A stretch of 64,000 bases of DNA from Undaria pinnatifida (taxonomy: Eukaryota; Sar; Phaeophyceae; Laminariales; Alariaceae), in assembly GCA_012845835.1 (NCBI GenBank), contig JABAKD010000030.1, positions 9,089,805 through 9,153,804 on the forward strand, written 5' to 3'. Positions within the stretch are counted from its first letter, which is position 1. The number at the start of each line of letters is the position of its first letter. The notes beneath the pieces are model-generated. The model saw only the letters and a program-made list of their open reading frames with translations. It made no database searches and had not been told where the DNA came from. Shown here piece by piece: positions 36,901 to 46,400 of this stretch. Position numbers and translations under genes: made by a program.

Positions 36901-37100
36901 CCTTCCCCCGCACCGCCTTCGACGATGACGCATACTCTTGGGCTCGTCGTTTCCACCCGGAACGCACCCACCCTAAAATATGTTCATAAACACGGCAGGA
37001 TATGCCGGCTGAGGAGCTCCAGGAGTCGTTCGACGTCATCGACCAGGTCGTCAAACACCGAGATAGCTCTTCGGTCATCGTAGGCGACAGTTGTGCGTAG
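10364..37100 (+). CDS. Plastid-targeted SbcD-SbcC (Mre11-Rad50-like) fusion protein, at least 24 exons
   Basis: One gene, read through 24 recognisable exons with consistent phases, joins an SbcD-type metallophosphoesterase to an SbcC/Rad50-type ABC-ATPase. Visible coding sequence is 4958 nt (about 1650 codons); more is missing near the N gap. SbcCD and Mre11-Rad50 are ATP-driven nucleases that trim blocked DNA ends and cut hairpins. Nuclease motifs present are SDLH, GDFWH and GNHD. ATPase motifs present are SNGSGKTTL, FQGQHH, the hook CYTCGQ, LSGGQ and LVLDEVLSQLD. No stop lies between the halves: exon 8 ends in phase 0 and exon 9 opens in phase 0. In bacteria sbcD and sbcC are separate neighbouring genes. 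Exon coordinates are in the five segment entries below. Individual junctions need transcript support. Confidence 0.82.
12079..13636 (+). CDS. Fusion gene exons 2-4: metallophosphoesterase core
   Basis: Exon 2 (12079-12171) carries motif II, FLGDFWHARG (D392, H395). Exon 3 (13006-13152) carries motif III, MIPGNHDQVTLGG (N425, H426). Exon 4 (13524-13636) encodes EPTLFLNALWIPHRRN, a strand and turn also conserved in my memory of the plant/algal SbcD-like family, and ends in phase 2. These residues bind the two catalytic metals in SbcD/Mre11. The following nuclease segment with the expected C-terminal GH(F/Y)H metal ligands was not found in the sequenced DNA before exon 5. Confidence 0.82.
12901..13005 (+). 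repeat. (AAC)n(GAC)n microsatellite between pyrimidine tract and splice acceptor
   Basis: A C-rich tract (about 12885-12930) is followed by seven AAC and about ten GAC triplets with no AG dinucleotide until ATCAAG at 13000-13005, the acceptor of exon 3. In frame with exon 3 the tract would read poly-Asn then poly-Asp, so it might alternatively be exonic. Confidence 0.7.
13830..14413. repeat. AT-rich two-copy direct repeat, period about 277 bp
   Basis: CGGGACCGCC occurs at 13844 and 14121, each followed by matching blocks (CACACTAA.TTCAA, GAGCAAGATAGTCGTT.CCAC, AAACAAAATCAAGTACAA, CGAATACGCA.GTGC). Copy two contains a 23-A run at about 14261-14283. It lies in the long interval after exon 4 of the fusion gene. 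Confidence 0.75.
14640..15310. repeat. Diverged two-copy direct repeat, period about 367 bp
   Basis: TTCTTCTGCTCAAATC occurs at 14640 and 15007, followed in both copies by AGCTAC.GCAGTAG/AGCATGTT, a GTCGTCGA/GCCGTCGA block and a CATCAT.GTCG..GAAGAT/GGATCTT block ending in CAGCTC. Intronic; no gene seen in it. Confidence 0.6.
15921..15995. repeat. 25-bp minisatellite, three units
   Basis: Three consecutive 25-bp units start at 15921, 15946 and 15971. Each contains GTTTCCG(A/T)AT followed by the self-complementary CCCCCCGGGG and then ATTGG. A partial fourth unit follows at 15996. Confidence 0.85.
16080..16540. repeat. Two-copy direct repeat, period about 308 bp
   Basis: CAGCAGGCAA at 16163 and 16471 is preceded by similar CAGATAACACAGAAA/CACGCAGAAAGCACAG blocks and followed by CGTGTGTGGCA(C/T)A and a GCTGCTG.GGCT block. 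Intronic. Between 16541 and 16875 nothing is recognised. Confidence 0.55.
16876..17375. other. Assembly gap of exactly 500 N
   Basis: The gap lies in the 5 kb interval between exons 4 and 5 of the fusion gene. Because 500 is a round number, its true length may differ. Flanking sequence on the right is a long (CCCTC)n tract, a likely cause of the assembly break. Confidence 0.98.
17376..17680. repeat. (CCCTC)n low-complexity tract at gap edge
   Basis: About 300 bp made almost only of C and T, mostly CCCTCCCTCC units. It adjoins the 500-N gap. The region 17681-18652 shows no recognised exon. Confidence 0.95.
18653..20891 (+). CDS. Fusion gene exons 5-8: end of the SbcD half
   Basis: Exons: 18653-18799 (AESGQLKSLVVLGSEAW then IPLNVGRRFFRV), 19229-19312 (VSPGDRVVWTVGD), 19830-20090 (EMIEVEVRETPKRSP then LSPDALFRAYLKRE) and 20835-20891 (VERLGFTLIEDLEPKTASK). 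All are phase 0 except that the exon 5 acceptor could instead be 18662/18663 in another phase. The content matches the C-terminal cap region of SbcD-like proteins, which binds the partner ATPase. Here the cap runs straight into the ATPase half. Exon 7 has a Gly/Ser/Thr-rich linker. Confidence 0.75.
20155..20275. repeat. (TCGG)n / (GCGG)n microsatellite in intron 7
   Basis: A run of TCGGTCGG and GGTCGTTC units followed by GCGGGCGGGCGGGCGGG. A related TCGG tract occurs in an MCM4 intron (54685-54720). Confidence 0.85.
21855..22175 (-). mobile_element. Candidate tRNA-derived SINE
   Basis: On the minus strand an RNA polymerase III A box (TGGCGTATCAGG, 22153-22142) is followed 44 nt later by a B box (GAGTTCGAGCCCC, 22109-22097) and, about 220 nt further, by a 22-nt poly-A run (21876-21855). 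Head, body and A-tail in that order fit a SINE. The flanks of the tRNA-like part do not pair as an acceptor stem, so a working tRNA is unlikely. Target duplications were not found. Confidence 0.5.
22698..26243 (+). CDS. Fusion gene exons 9-13: N-terminal ATPase lobe
   Basis: Exons: 22698-22778 (LHSIQLKNFGPFREE, the SMC/Rad50 opening strand), 23060-23202 (VVLLRGSNLDDSGADSNGSG and KTTL: Walker A), 23886-24176 (a poly-Ser insertion, then LNGKPLWLKRRKGSRVNQ and DLTRQIAK), 25116-25254 (GIFQGQHHINGLLESTD: Q-loop) and 26154-26243 (start of the first coiled coil). Phases are 0, 2, 2, 0, 0. Walker A has an unusual DDSGADSN lead-in before GSGKTT. The poly-Ser run is a coding (TCC)n microsatellite at about 23940-23985. 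Confidence 0.82.
23262..23435. repeat. G-rich low-complexity tract in intron 10
   Basis: Runs of G interrupted by A and occasional GACGGGAC units, directly after the Walker A exon. Potential G-quadruplex strings are present (several GGGG blocks). Confidence 0.8.
24250..24475 (+). repeat. Repeat family with CATGCATGGCCGTAGTC core, intronic copies
   Basis: Three short units near 24257, 24318 and 24373 contain CATGCATGGC(C/T/G)G(T/C)AGTC. The third continues into CGGAACGGAGCACGTCGGGT and TTTC(G)CCGACCAG. Related copies lie at 37733-37985 and, inverted, 39545-39620. They may be a non-autonomous element. Confidence 0.65.
25510..25720. repeat. TGATTGCT-type tetranucleotide repeat in intron 12
   Basis: About 210 bp of interspersed TTGATTGC, TTGATTGA and TTGGTTGC units following exon 12. 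Confidence 0.9.
27237..32282 (+). CDS. Fusion gene exons 14-20: coiled coils and zinc hook
   Basis: Exons: 27237-27837, 28624-28854, 29506-29690, 30070-30335, 31136-31271, 31569-31643 and 32135-32282. Most residues are charged heptad-like sequence (for example ARRNARQAREDAEVAEEALR). Exon 17 opens with GECYTCGQPVTGSHI: the CXXC hook that lets two Rad50/SbcC molecules dimerise through a shared zinc ion. Exon 14 holds a (SK)n run and a Gly/Ala/Val/Asp-rich insertion. Exon 16 needs the acceptor at 29505 to keep phase; this is the least certain internal boundary. Confidence 0.75.
28811..29052 (+). repeat. 121-bp tandem duplication spanning an exon end and its splice donor
   Basis: Two copies, 28811-28931 and 28932-29052, differ at only a few bases. 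Copy one contains the last 44 bases of exon 15 (ending CTTTGGG) and the donor GTACGT. Copy two repeats both, so an intact second donor lies 121 bp downstream. Use of the second donor would read into stops. Confidence 0.88.
34276..37100 (+). CDS. Fusion gene exons 21-24: C-terminal ATPase lobe
   Basis: Exons: 34276-34360 (LGVRGVQNFIFRDAVSQLQA), 35178-35445 (LSQLSGGQWRRASFALELAF, then NLLVLDEVLSQLD: ABC signature, Walker B and D-loop), 36457-36561 (MYSTILVILQ) and 36999-37100 (ELQESFDVIDQVVKHRD, then the TAG stop at 37098). The phases of 32282 and 34276 fit exactly across a 2 kb intron. The H-loop position after the last strand reads VILQD and lacks the usual histidine. The donor after exon 23 appears to be GC rather than GT. 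Confidence 0.8.
35028..35065. repeat. Short tandem CTCGTGAGTGAC, three units
   Basis: Three consecutive 12-bp units in intron 21, each containing GTGAGT, a splice-donor-like hexamer. Confidence 0.8.
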
Positions 37101-40100
37101 CGGAACTTTTTAAAGACTAAGATTGATTTGTTTCGTTCCATTCGAGCGTCCTTTGCTGTCTGGAGATTGCCCACAGGAAGATCGGAAGGACACACGTCGA
37201 CCGCTTTCTACTTCTCCGGAGATGCCAATACGGGGTTTGGTCACTTAATTTTTTATTTTAGCATCCGGCGAATGCGTAACAATGAAGCTTAACGCCCTTT
37301 AGCCAATCCACACCCGGTATACGACTTGAAAGCCGTTTTTTGGGAACATATTTCTTCGAATTAGTATACGGGGGATTTTTGGACTCTACAGGCGCTAAGC
37401 TCACTTCACCATTTAATGTGATGTGTACCAAATTAACCCATTTGCCCAGCCAACGGTGCATCCGCGGCAACGATAGGGTTGCTGTCGTATTAGATAACAT
37501 GCAAATCAACCGGTTTGTTTGGTACCTACGAACATCTCGATTCGCTGATGTGGCGAGGGCGGCACGCTAACCCGCTCGTCTTGTATTTCCGAAGAACGCT
37601 TGACAAGGCGTGTGTAACGGGCGTTAGTATACCCGTTGGGCCCTTTTTAGCGCTACACCTCCGTTATGGGAACCCCTTGTAGCTTGTAGCACTTCACCTC
37701 CACTGTGGGCGGGGTGTACTCGATATTCTCGATATTCATGCATGGCCGTAGCCATATGACCACAAGACCCTCGCATCTCTCCAATGCCTGGACGGAGTTT
37801 GTGTGTCGGGTTTTCACCGACCAGGCAGACATTGCTTGAACCAAGCGCAAATGTGGAGGGGTTTGTGTGCTCAGTTTGTGCATGGCCGTAGTCGTATGAC
37901 CGTAGACGCTCGCATCCCCACTATGCCGGAACGGAGCACGTCGGGTTTTCACCAACCAGGCAGATATTGCTTGCATCAAGCGCGAAGCGCCGTGAGGTGT
38001 TCGGCGAGTCACATGGACGGGTGAATTGCATTCTTTCAAGAACCGCTCGAAAGAAGGACTTCCGCACCTTGTGCCTACTTTCTTGCTTATGGATGACGGC
38101 GCCAATAAGTTACTTTATTTTCTGCTGTGGCCACTCCAGAGACAGCAATGGGTATTACTATGTAACTGCCTCATGGGTGCCTTACCATATTCACACTACG
38201 TGATGCGATCATTCCCCTTGTGCGGAGGTGGGGGGGAGGGGACTTGTAATTAGACATAGGATTGTTTGAAGGGTTGGAAACCTTCATCCATCCACGTTCC
38301 GGGAACAAACTCATTTTTGGAATTAATGTGGAATAGTTTCTTTTTGGTGAAAGGATTAGACTAGGATTCCACCTCTTTCCCTGCGTTTTTTTTCAACGAG
38401 GGCAATTTGCCATGTGTTCTCGCATGGGGCTTTAAAACTTGAAAATGGCAGGCAGGGACACTGGTGTCGCTCTTCTCTTGGTCGTCGTGTCCAACTCCTC
38501 ACCCTGTTACTCGCGGTCGACCAAAAAAAACAATTGAGCTACGATATGTAAATCGGAGTCAGAGAGCGAGTCAAACAATCGAACACGTACTACCCCCGCG
38601 ACTGCCTTGTTGTCGCTGTGGTGTTGCAGCTCTCTGCACTAACACAGAAAGCTTACACCCTCTCTATTAGCGCTTGGTCAATTTTTCTCGTAATGACAGC
38701 CATAGCGCTCATCATCGAGTAAACATTCGCCATCGATACATCCAACATCTGTGAGAACAGAGTTGTCAGTGTGACTGGTGGAGAGTTTTTCTTGCAAATA
38801 ATGGTTTCCGGTTCATCGTACGCACCTCCCGTCATTTGTTCCACTGCGCCACGAACAGCATACCAGGTGCACAAAAGCTTGTGTATCTCTCAACGGTGCC
38901 GGCACAGTGCTAGTTTGACATGTCGAAGGTGTAAGCAGTTCACCACCAACATTTATGTTATACGCGGAGACAGCAGATAGCCTTTGGGCAACAAACGAAT
39001 TGGGCGCTCTCCCAAATGGATTTTTCAAAGCATGATGCGGCCGGCAGCGGGGCATCCCACGAGTCACGACCGTTTTCAGATCGAGTGCACTATAAGCGAG
39101 GCTGTGAGCTTGGCGCCCACGCGAGGGCGGAAAAAGCCCGCGAGAAGTTGTGAGTTAGCCCCACAAAAACGTGAAAAGTACTGTCACTTCACATGTTCAG
39201 GGGTCGACCCGCACCGACCCACGTGATGAACAAGTATACTTCGGGACCGAAGTGATTTCGTTTTGCCACGGTTGACGTTGACGGCCGCACCGATCCACGT
39301 TATAAAACGTGACACGTCGCCTGCAATGAGAAAGGGATCGCTTTCGGAGCGGTCAACATTTGGTAGAATCCCTTCGTTGTGCACCCGAGTTGTGGATTCG
39401 GAAGAGAAGTCGTTCTCGAGCGCCCCCACAGCCGTATGCCAGCAAGTACGCACACGGTTCGGAAGTCCGTCTCACAAGTGGTTCTTAGTAGAGGATGCAG
39501 CTCACCGTTCACGCGACTCGGCGAAAACTTCACGGTGTTTCGCGCAGTATCTGCCTGGTCGGTGAAAACCCGACGTGCTCCGTCCCGGTGATGTAAGGAT
39601 GCGAGGGTCTACGGCTTAAGACTTCGGCTATTCACGAAATGAGTACCCACAATCACAGCCGACAAGACTAGACAAAAGGCTGGGTGCACACGCTTGGTAT
39701 TATTTCAACAACATAGCTGTTTCGAGACGCACGCAGTAAGGAGAGCGCGAGAGATTCTCGCTGTTGTCTTGAGGACCTTTGCAATATAAGGGGCGGGGCG
39801 AGCACAATAGGAAATTAGCTGAGGCGGAAAACATCTGATGGTGTGAGGCACCTCAAGCGCAAGCAGCAGTTATAAGTATTCGCATCCGCGGGCGTGATCG
39901 ACATTTTCAGCGATCGGGGCAACTTATTAGCGTTATCTCCGTGTGACCATTTTCCCTAAACCGTAGCTGCTGGGTTTCGGGGCGTTGGGCGTTTTGTGCA
40001 TGTGTAGTGGCTTGGCTAACGGTCAATAGCTCGCCTGCAGCACCTTCACAGAAGCGTGCTCTGCAAACAAGCGTGTGGCATGCTATATAGTCCGAAGCAC

Positions 40101-40493
40101 CTTCATACAAGCGTGCTTTCGCGAACAACCGTGAGCCATGCCGTTTAATGTCTGCGAACCAAGCGAGCCCTGTTGGCAACACACCACCAGGGTTGTTGTC
40201 TGTTTCAGTGAGCTTTAATATTTTCCTTCCGACGATGAGGAAGAAGACGTGAGCGGTAGATCACGCAGTGGGCCGCAGGACCGGGCTGGCACTCTCGTCG
40301 ATAGCCTAACAAACACCCCCAACCCCAAGACAAGACTCGATTTGAGAGCATTTGCCATTGCTTGCCCGCCAACTCCATCCCCACCCCGTGACCAAACAAC
40401 AGGAGCACAAAAACACCGCCACACAAGATGCGTGAAAGGGGTTCAATGCACGGCCTGGAGTTGCGTTGCTTGCCCTTGCAAACAGAGCTAAGT
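37101..40493. other. Convergent intergenic region without recognised gene
   Basis: It lies between the stop of the fusion gene and the stop of RPS24, so it should hold both 3' ends. Two direct copies (37733-37835, 37878-37985) and one inverted copy (39545-39620) of the CATGCATGGCCGTAG / CACGTCGGGTTTTC repeat are present. A 57-bp duplication (GCACCTTCA at 40040 and 40097) is also seen. No exon or RNA gene was supported. Confidence 0.55.
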
Positions 40494-43400
40494 CTACTTG
40501 GCGGCCTTCTTCGCTTTGTGCTTGGCGATACGGCGACCCGTGCCGCGGATCTTCAAGCCCCTGTTCTTGGCTTCCTTGATCTGCTTGCGGGAGGTCTCCT
40601 TCTTCTCCTGCTCGTACGTAAAAAGTGGTGGGTGGGGTAATGTATACCATGAGTCGGGAGCAGAGAGCGCGTACAAGCATACACATAATAACGTAAAATA
40701 CAAAAAGACACAAACGCGCGCGCATTCATCCATCCGGTCAATCGATGCATATAATACTTCCAAGTATTACTCTGGACGGAAATTTTACGAGTATCTTTTG
40801 GTTTTTATACGGATTATGAAAATCCCAACCCTCCGCATATTTCCGCCCAGAACGGTAATAAGAAAGACCAGGTATAGCTCAACCGGTGGTGGGCATGGTC
40901 CACATTAATTTCGCTGTTCCACAATACACAGGCCGTCGATGTGTGTGCGTACGTTTGAACTATTTCATTATGTTGACCTCCAAGCACAAACACTAAAAAC
41001 CGTCGCGGTTCTATATAAGTCCCCCTTCACTCACAGCGGCAGCGCGAGTAAACATAACACACCCCGAGACACAAAGCGAAACCACCCAATGACCGGTCGC
41101 ACGAACAGCATCATGGAACACATGACCGAGCGAATGAAACCATTTGGAACGACAAGTTTTGATGAAAATCTCCCATCTCACAGCCAAGGTGACGTTTCAA
41201 GACCACATACTAGGCATAAAAAAAAACAAATGGAATGAACTACGTCACTAACAAAACCATAGAATGAACGAGCAAAGACGACTAACCGTGAGACCGGCGC
41301 GAGCCAGGCGGTGCTTGGGCTCGAATTTCTTCATGTCCTCAAGGCTGTCGTAGATAAGGCAGAACCCCGTGCTCTTGCCGCCACCGTAGTGGGTCCGGAA
41401 GCCGAAGAGAGTCACCGTCGTCGGGTCAGACACACGAAACTTCTGCTCATAGAGATAAAAAAGAGGTGGGCGGACCGAAGAAGGGTGGTGCCATGCATTC
41501 GATCGCGGATATTCAAAAAAAGAGAGCAGTAATTGTCAAAAAAAGCCCAGAGGGACTACAGGCGGGTGGGGGTCGGGGGGAGCAAGCATTCGAGTACATG
41601 CATGCACGACGGAGGGTACATGCATACACGACAGAGGTGTTGAGAAAGAACAAAAGAGGGACATAACTTCTCATCCCCGCGACATTAGTTGGGTTGTATA
41701 CTACAGTAATTGCGTGGACTGCATCAGCAAGTACGCCACACCAAACCGACGCCGACCCCAGTACGAAGTACTTCCAAGTATACAACAAATCATTCAACAC
41801 ATAAAATCTCCAAAAAACCTCACAGGAACGTCATTAACGGTGGGTCTAAAAAGCAGAGCCCAAAGCAGTTGCTGGTATGCACCACACTACGGGAACACTA
41901 TGAGAACAGAAAGGAAAGGGCCACTAGTAAGGTAAATACATGCCAGGTATGCACCACGGGTGCTGGAGACTGGCCACTTGCTCCCCATGCCCACAACGCA
42001 CCGTAGGATATGTATACCGAGCCGAGAAAAACTCCCGTCTAGGCTTGTGCGACACTATTTTCAACGAAGTAATACCTATGTGTACGTCAGCTGTGGGCGC
42101 GACCGATCTAGTATACGTGGTAGTCGATACGCAGTTTTGCAGGCTGCTTTTTACATAGCGAGCCGAAAAAACGGCTCCACCACACACATTCTTGCTGCTT
42201 ACGTTGACTGGTGTGCTTCGCTACACAGTCGCAGGGGACGAAGGCATGCCTTCCGTGGGTAGAAAGAAAAATTACTACATTACTTGGAAGCCTACTCGAG
42301 CCTATAAACACACCCACGTGAGTCAAAAGCACGACCACTCCACAAATGGATAACGCTTACTTCGTTCTCAGTGTTCGCGACTAAGATTTAAGCTTGTCGT
42401 CATCGTGGTGCAACGCAGTTTTCATACCCAGTACATACCGCAAAAAAGCGGAACAGTTATGATATACACTCGTTACCACTCGAGAAATGGATGACGCTTA
42501 ATTCGTCCTCATTGTTTGCGACTAAGATTGAAGCTTATCGTCATCGTGGTACTACAGAGCGACGTTACAAAACAAAACGTAACGCATTTTGGAGCATGAG
42601 GACCTTGCTTGGGTAGTCCAGGTTCGCCACGTAGCTAGTTAACTCATAAAGCACATTCTCACCGGAAAAAACAACATAACATAATCACCGAAAAAGAAAA
42701 AAACAAGGAGGGGCAGCACATCTAAGTAACACACAGGCTGGACCGCTCGAGAAATGGACGACGCTTAATTCGTCCTCAGTGTTTGCAACTAAGATTAAAG
42801 CTTACCGTCATCGCGGTGTAGCGCGGTTGTCATACCGAGTACAATCCGCAAAACGCGAAACACGATTAATAAGCTACACTATATAACATGCACTCGTTAC
42901 CACTCGAGAATTGCATGACGCTTAATTCATCCCCAGTGTTAGCAAATAACATTAAAGCTTATCGTCATCATGGCACTACAGAGCGACGATACAAGACAAA
43001 AAATGTTTCAGACAAATAAGGAGCTCGCCAGAGTAATCAAGGTTCAATAGCTACTGTAATGGAACTAAAAAAACATCCTCACTGAAAAACTAACCCACTA
43101 AACATCCTAACCGGAAGGAACAAACAAAATAAATACGGAGGGACACCACGTTTCAATAACACAGGCTGGACCGCTCAAGAAATGGATGACGCTTAATTCG
43201 TCCTCAATGTTTGCGACTAAGATTAAAGCTTGTCGTCATCGCGGTGCAGCGCCGTTGTCATATCCAGCACAAATCGATAAACACATACCTGGTAGTTAAA
43301 TAGCTATAATATGCACTCTTTGCCACTCGAGAAACGGATGACGCTTAATTTGTCCTCAGTGTTTGCGACCAAGATTAAAGCCTATCGTCGTCGTGGTACT

Positions 43401-46400
43401 ACAGAGCGACGCTACAAAACAAAAAATTACGTATTTTAAAGCATGAAGAGCTCGCCTGCGTAATCAAGGTTCGCTAGGCAAATGCAACTCATAACGCTTC
43501 TTCACTGAAAAATTAACCCACTAAATATCCTAACCGGAAAGAAGAAAAAAATGGAAAACGGAGGGACACCACGTTTCAATAACACAGGCTGGACCGCTCG
43601 AGAAATGGATGACGCTTAATTCGTCCTCAATGTTTGCGACTAAGATTAAAGCTTGTCGTCATCGCGGTGCAGCGCCGTTGCCATATCCAGCACAAACCGT
43701 TAAACACACTTAATAACTACAATATAAAACATGCACTCGTTACCACTCGAGAAAAGGATGACGCTTAATTTGTTCGCAGTGTTTGCGACTAACATCAAAG
43801 CTTCTCGTCATCGCTGTGCAGCGCAGTCGTCATGCCCAGTACAAACCGCAGAATAGCTACTGGTATACGATATGCACTCGGTACCACTCGAGAAAAAAAT
43901 GACTCTTAAGTCTGTCCTCAGTGTGTGCGACTGAGATTAAAGCTCATCGTCATCGAGGTAATACCGAGCTGCGCCATCAAACAGATAACCATTGTAGAGC
44001 AATCATCGGCTAGCTATTCGCTGTAAATATTAATAGGTTCGCCAGCTGCGAGCTAGAGAAAGTTCTACGACGGCAATAACTGTCACCGTATATATCAGAT
44101 TTTGTCCGCGTCAGAAACGGGTTTTATAGTTTCTGCGCACAGACCAATCAACGTCACCCTGTCGACCCTGGTACAAGCTACACTGTAGTTCCAAGGGGAG
44201 TCGCCGACCTATATATTTAATGAGGGCACACACCCAGTAATACGCGCGATCTGAGTATCACACACAGCTGGCAAAGATGAGGTTCGACACTATCTTCGAT
44301 CTCACAGCTGGAGTGTAATTTTATATTTATAATATATATAGATGAGCAACAAAACGACGCTGTTTGATCAACACGAGCTGAACCGCTCGAGAAATGGATG
44401 ACGCTTAATTCGTCCTTAGTGTTTGCGACTAAGATTAAAGCTTGTCGTCATCGCGGTGGCCGGCCCATGCACCAAAAAACAGGCGCTAATCCAGCAAATC
44501 CATTCAATCTCAATCAAACAAGAAAAACTTAAACCTAAAAGCAAAACGTAACAAAGGTAATCTTCCGTTTCCTGTAAGACATGATACCAACCAAGGGGCA
44601 GGCATCGACCGACGTCACGGCGTGGACCACTCGAGAAATGGATGACGCTTAATTAGTCCTCAGTGTTTGCGACTAAGATTAAAGCTTGTCGTCATCGCGG
44701 TCTACCGTCTTCGTCGATTCGAGCCCTTACGGCTTACATCGCTATGCCAGTGAAGTCTGGGGTAACAACAACACAAGTCTACAGCAATAGAAGGTAACAA
44801 TTGGGGCACCGCAACAACCAGAACACCCCCACAAGCTCAATCGAGACACTGCACTCGCTACCGACAACAGCGCACTCTCCGAGGTACGGCATATTATACC
44901 TGGTATATAATTAACATGTCACTCAAAACGGCGAATGCTACACAGCAAACCCAAAACTCCTTCAGAAGCCGAGCATTCTTATCCTGCACAGGGCAGAACA
45001 TCTCTCCCCCCACGTGACCCCCCCGTGCTCGCCGGGCACATCCAACGCGTCCAACGCTTTTCCCATGCTCACCGTAATCAAGACTCATGCCACGTTTCGT
45101 TGCGAGATTCGGTTCAACGAGCGCATCCTTGGATGGGTGGGTGGGCATGGGCCTCACGACACCAACCTTCGATAATGGCCCGGTGTCCATCCGTCGTCGC
45201 AAGCACGTGAATCTACAGATGGGTTCCGTTTCTTAACGGGGGCCTTTAGTATAGGTTGCACCTTTCTCGCTCGCAAATAGAGTTGCCATTGCAAACTAAA
45301 TCGATAGATCTGAGCCTGTTGCACCTTTCTCGCTCGCAAATAGAGTTGCCATTGCAAACTAAATCGATAGATCTGAGCCTGTGGGAGATTTTTCACTGCC
45401 ACAGTATGTCGACCGTTAGAAAATGTCTACTGCATGGTGTATAATAACCGAACACCATGGGTAAGAACAGGTCTGACTCATGCCGCCAACTCTTACGTAC
45501 GCTGTACGCTTGTGACTCGGGGCCTTGGTGAAACTCAAGCGCACATCGCAGTCATTTAAGGCAGACGCAAAAGGCAAACATGAAAGCGAGCGCACGCCAT
45601 GTTGTTTACCTCTCGTACAGGACTATCAACACAAACAGAAACAAGCTATGCATTAGTTAGTGCCATAGTAGAATGCCCTCTCGTACTTCGACACATACGA
45701 CACGAAAATAGGAAGGCGTATTCCTTGATTGATTGTCCTTTTACGATCGACGAATCCACGAGAACATAACCACATAATTCTAATTTTTTAGCATAGAACC
45801 CACTTTGTCGGAGTCAAACTACTCATTATTAGCGTGGATCATTATGAGTCCCACAAGAGTTCAGATCAACCCTTTCGCTAGCGGAAAAAAAATCCTACAC
45901 AGCTTCAAGCTGCTTGTCCCCCAAAACGGGTGTGACTTCCAACGGGGATAAGGAGGCGCCGCAGCGGAACGACATCGTACACTATCCTTATTAATTAATA
46001 CGCTAAGGATGGTCGTGAAGGTGGTCGTGACGTTTTGGATCTTTGAAAAATATCTTGGTTAAAACACCCCCCCCCAAAAAAGCGGCGACTCCCGAGCTCC
46101 ACTCGGCCTCAGGCGGCCTCGCGGTGCCGCCACGTCCCATCCGCACAGCAGCACTACGACATGCCGGCGAAAGAACGGCCGTCGGTGCCCCACCTCGGCG
46201 AGGGGGGAGCGTGGAAATCGCCCTCCCGGGGACGGCTCGCTTGCCCCCCCCCTGCTTTTTCTTCGTCGCTGCCTGCTAATTTTCTTTTTTCGAACTCCCA
46301 ACTATATTGTGAGGAAGACTAAAAATGTTGAACAACAAATGCTACTCGAGTTATTGCTTTTTGGCCACTTGGGCCATGGACACAGCCATGGACACGAGAC

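Noticed and set aside
42334..44701. Reading the 76-nt elements as tRNAs or C/D-box snoRNAs
   Set aside because: No B box or cloverleaf; a GCGATGA-like string occurs on the minus strand but no proper CUGA D box lies next to the closing stem.
42334..44701. CRISPR-like array
   Set aside because: Spacers are long, irregular and partly repeated, repeats are 76 nt, and the DNA is nuclear eukaryotic.
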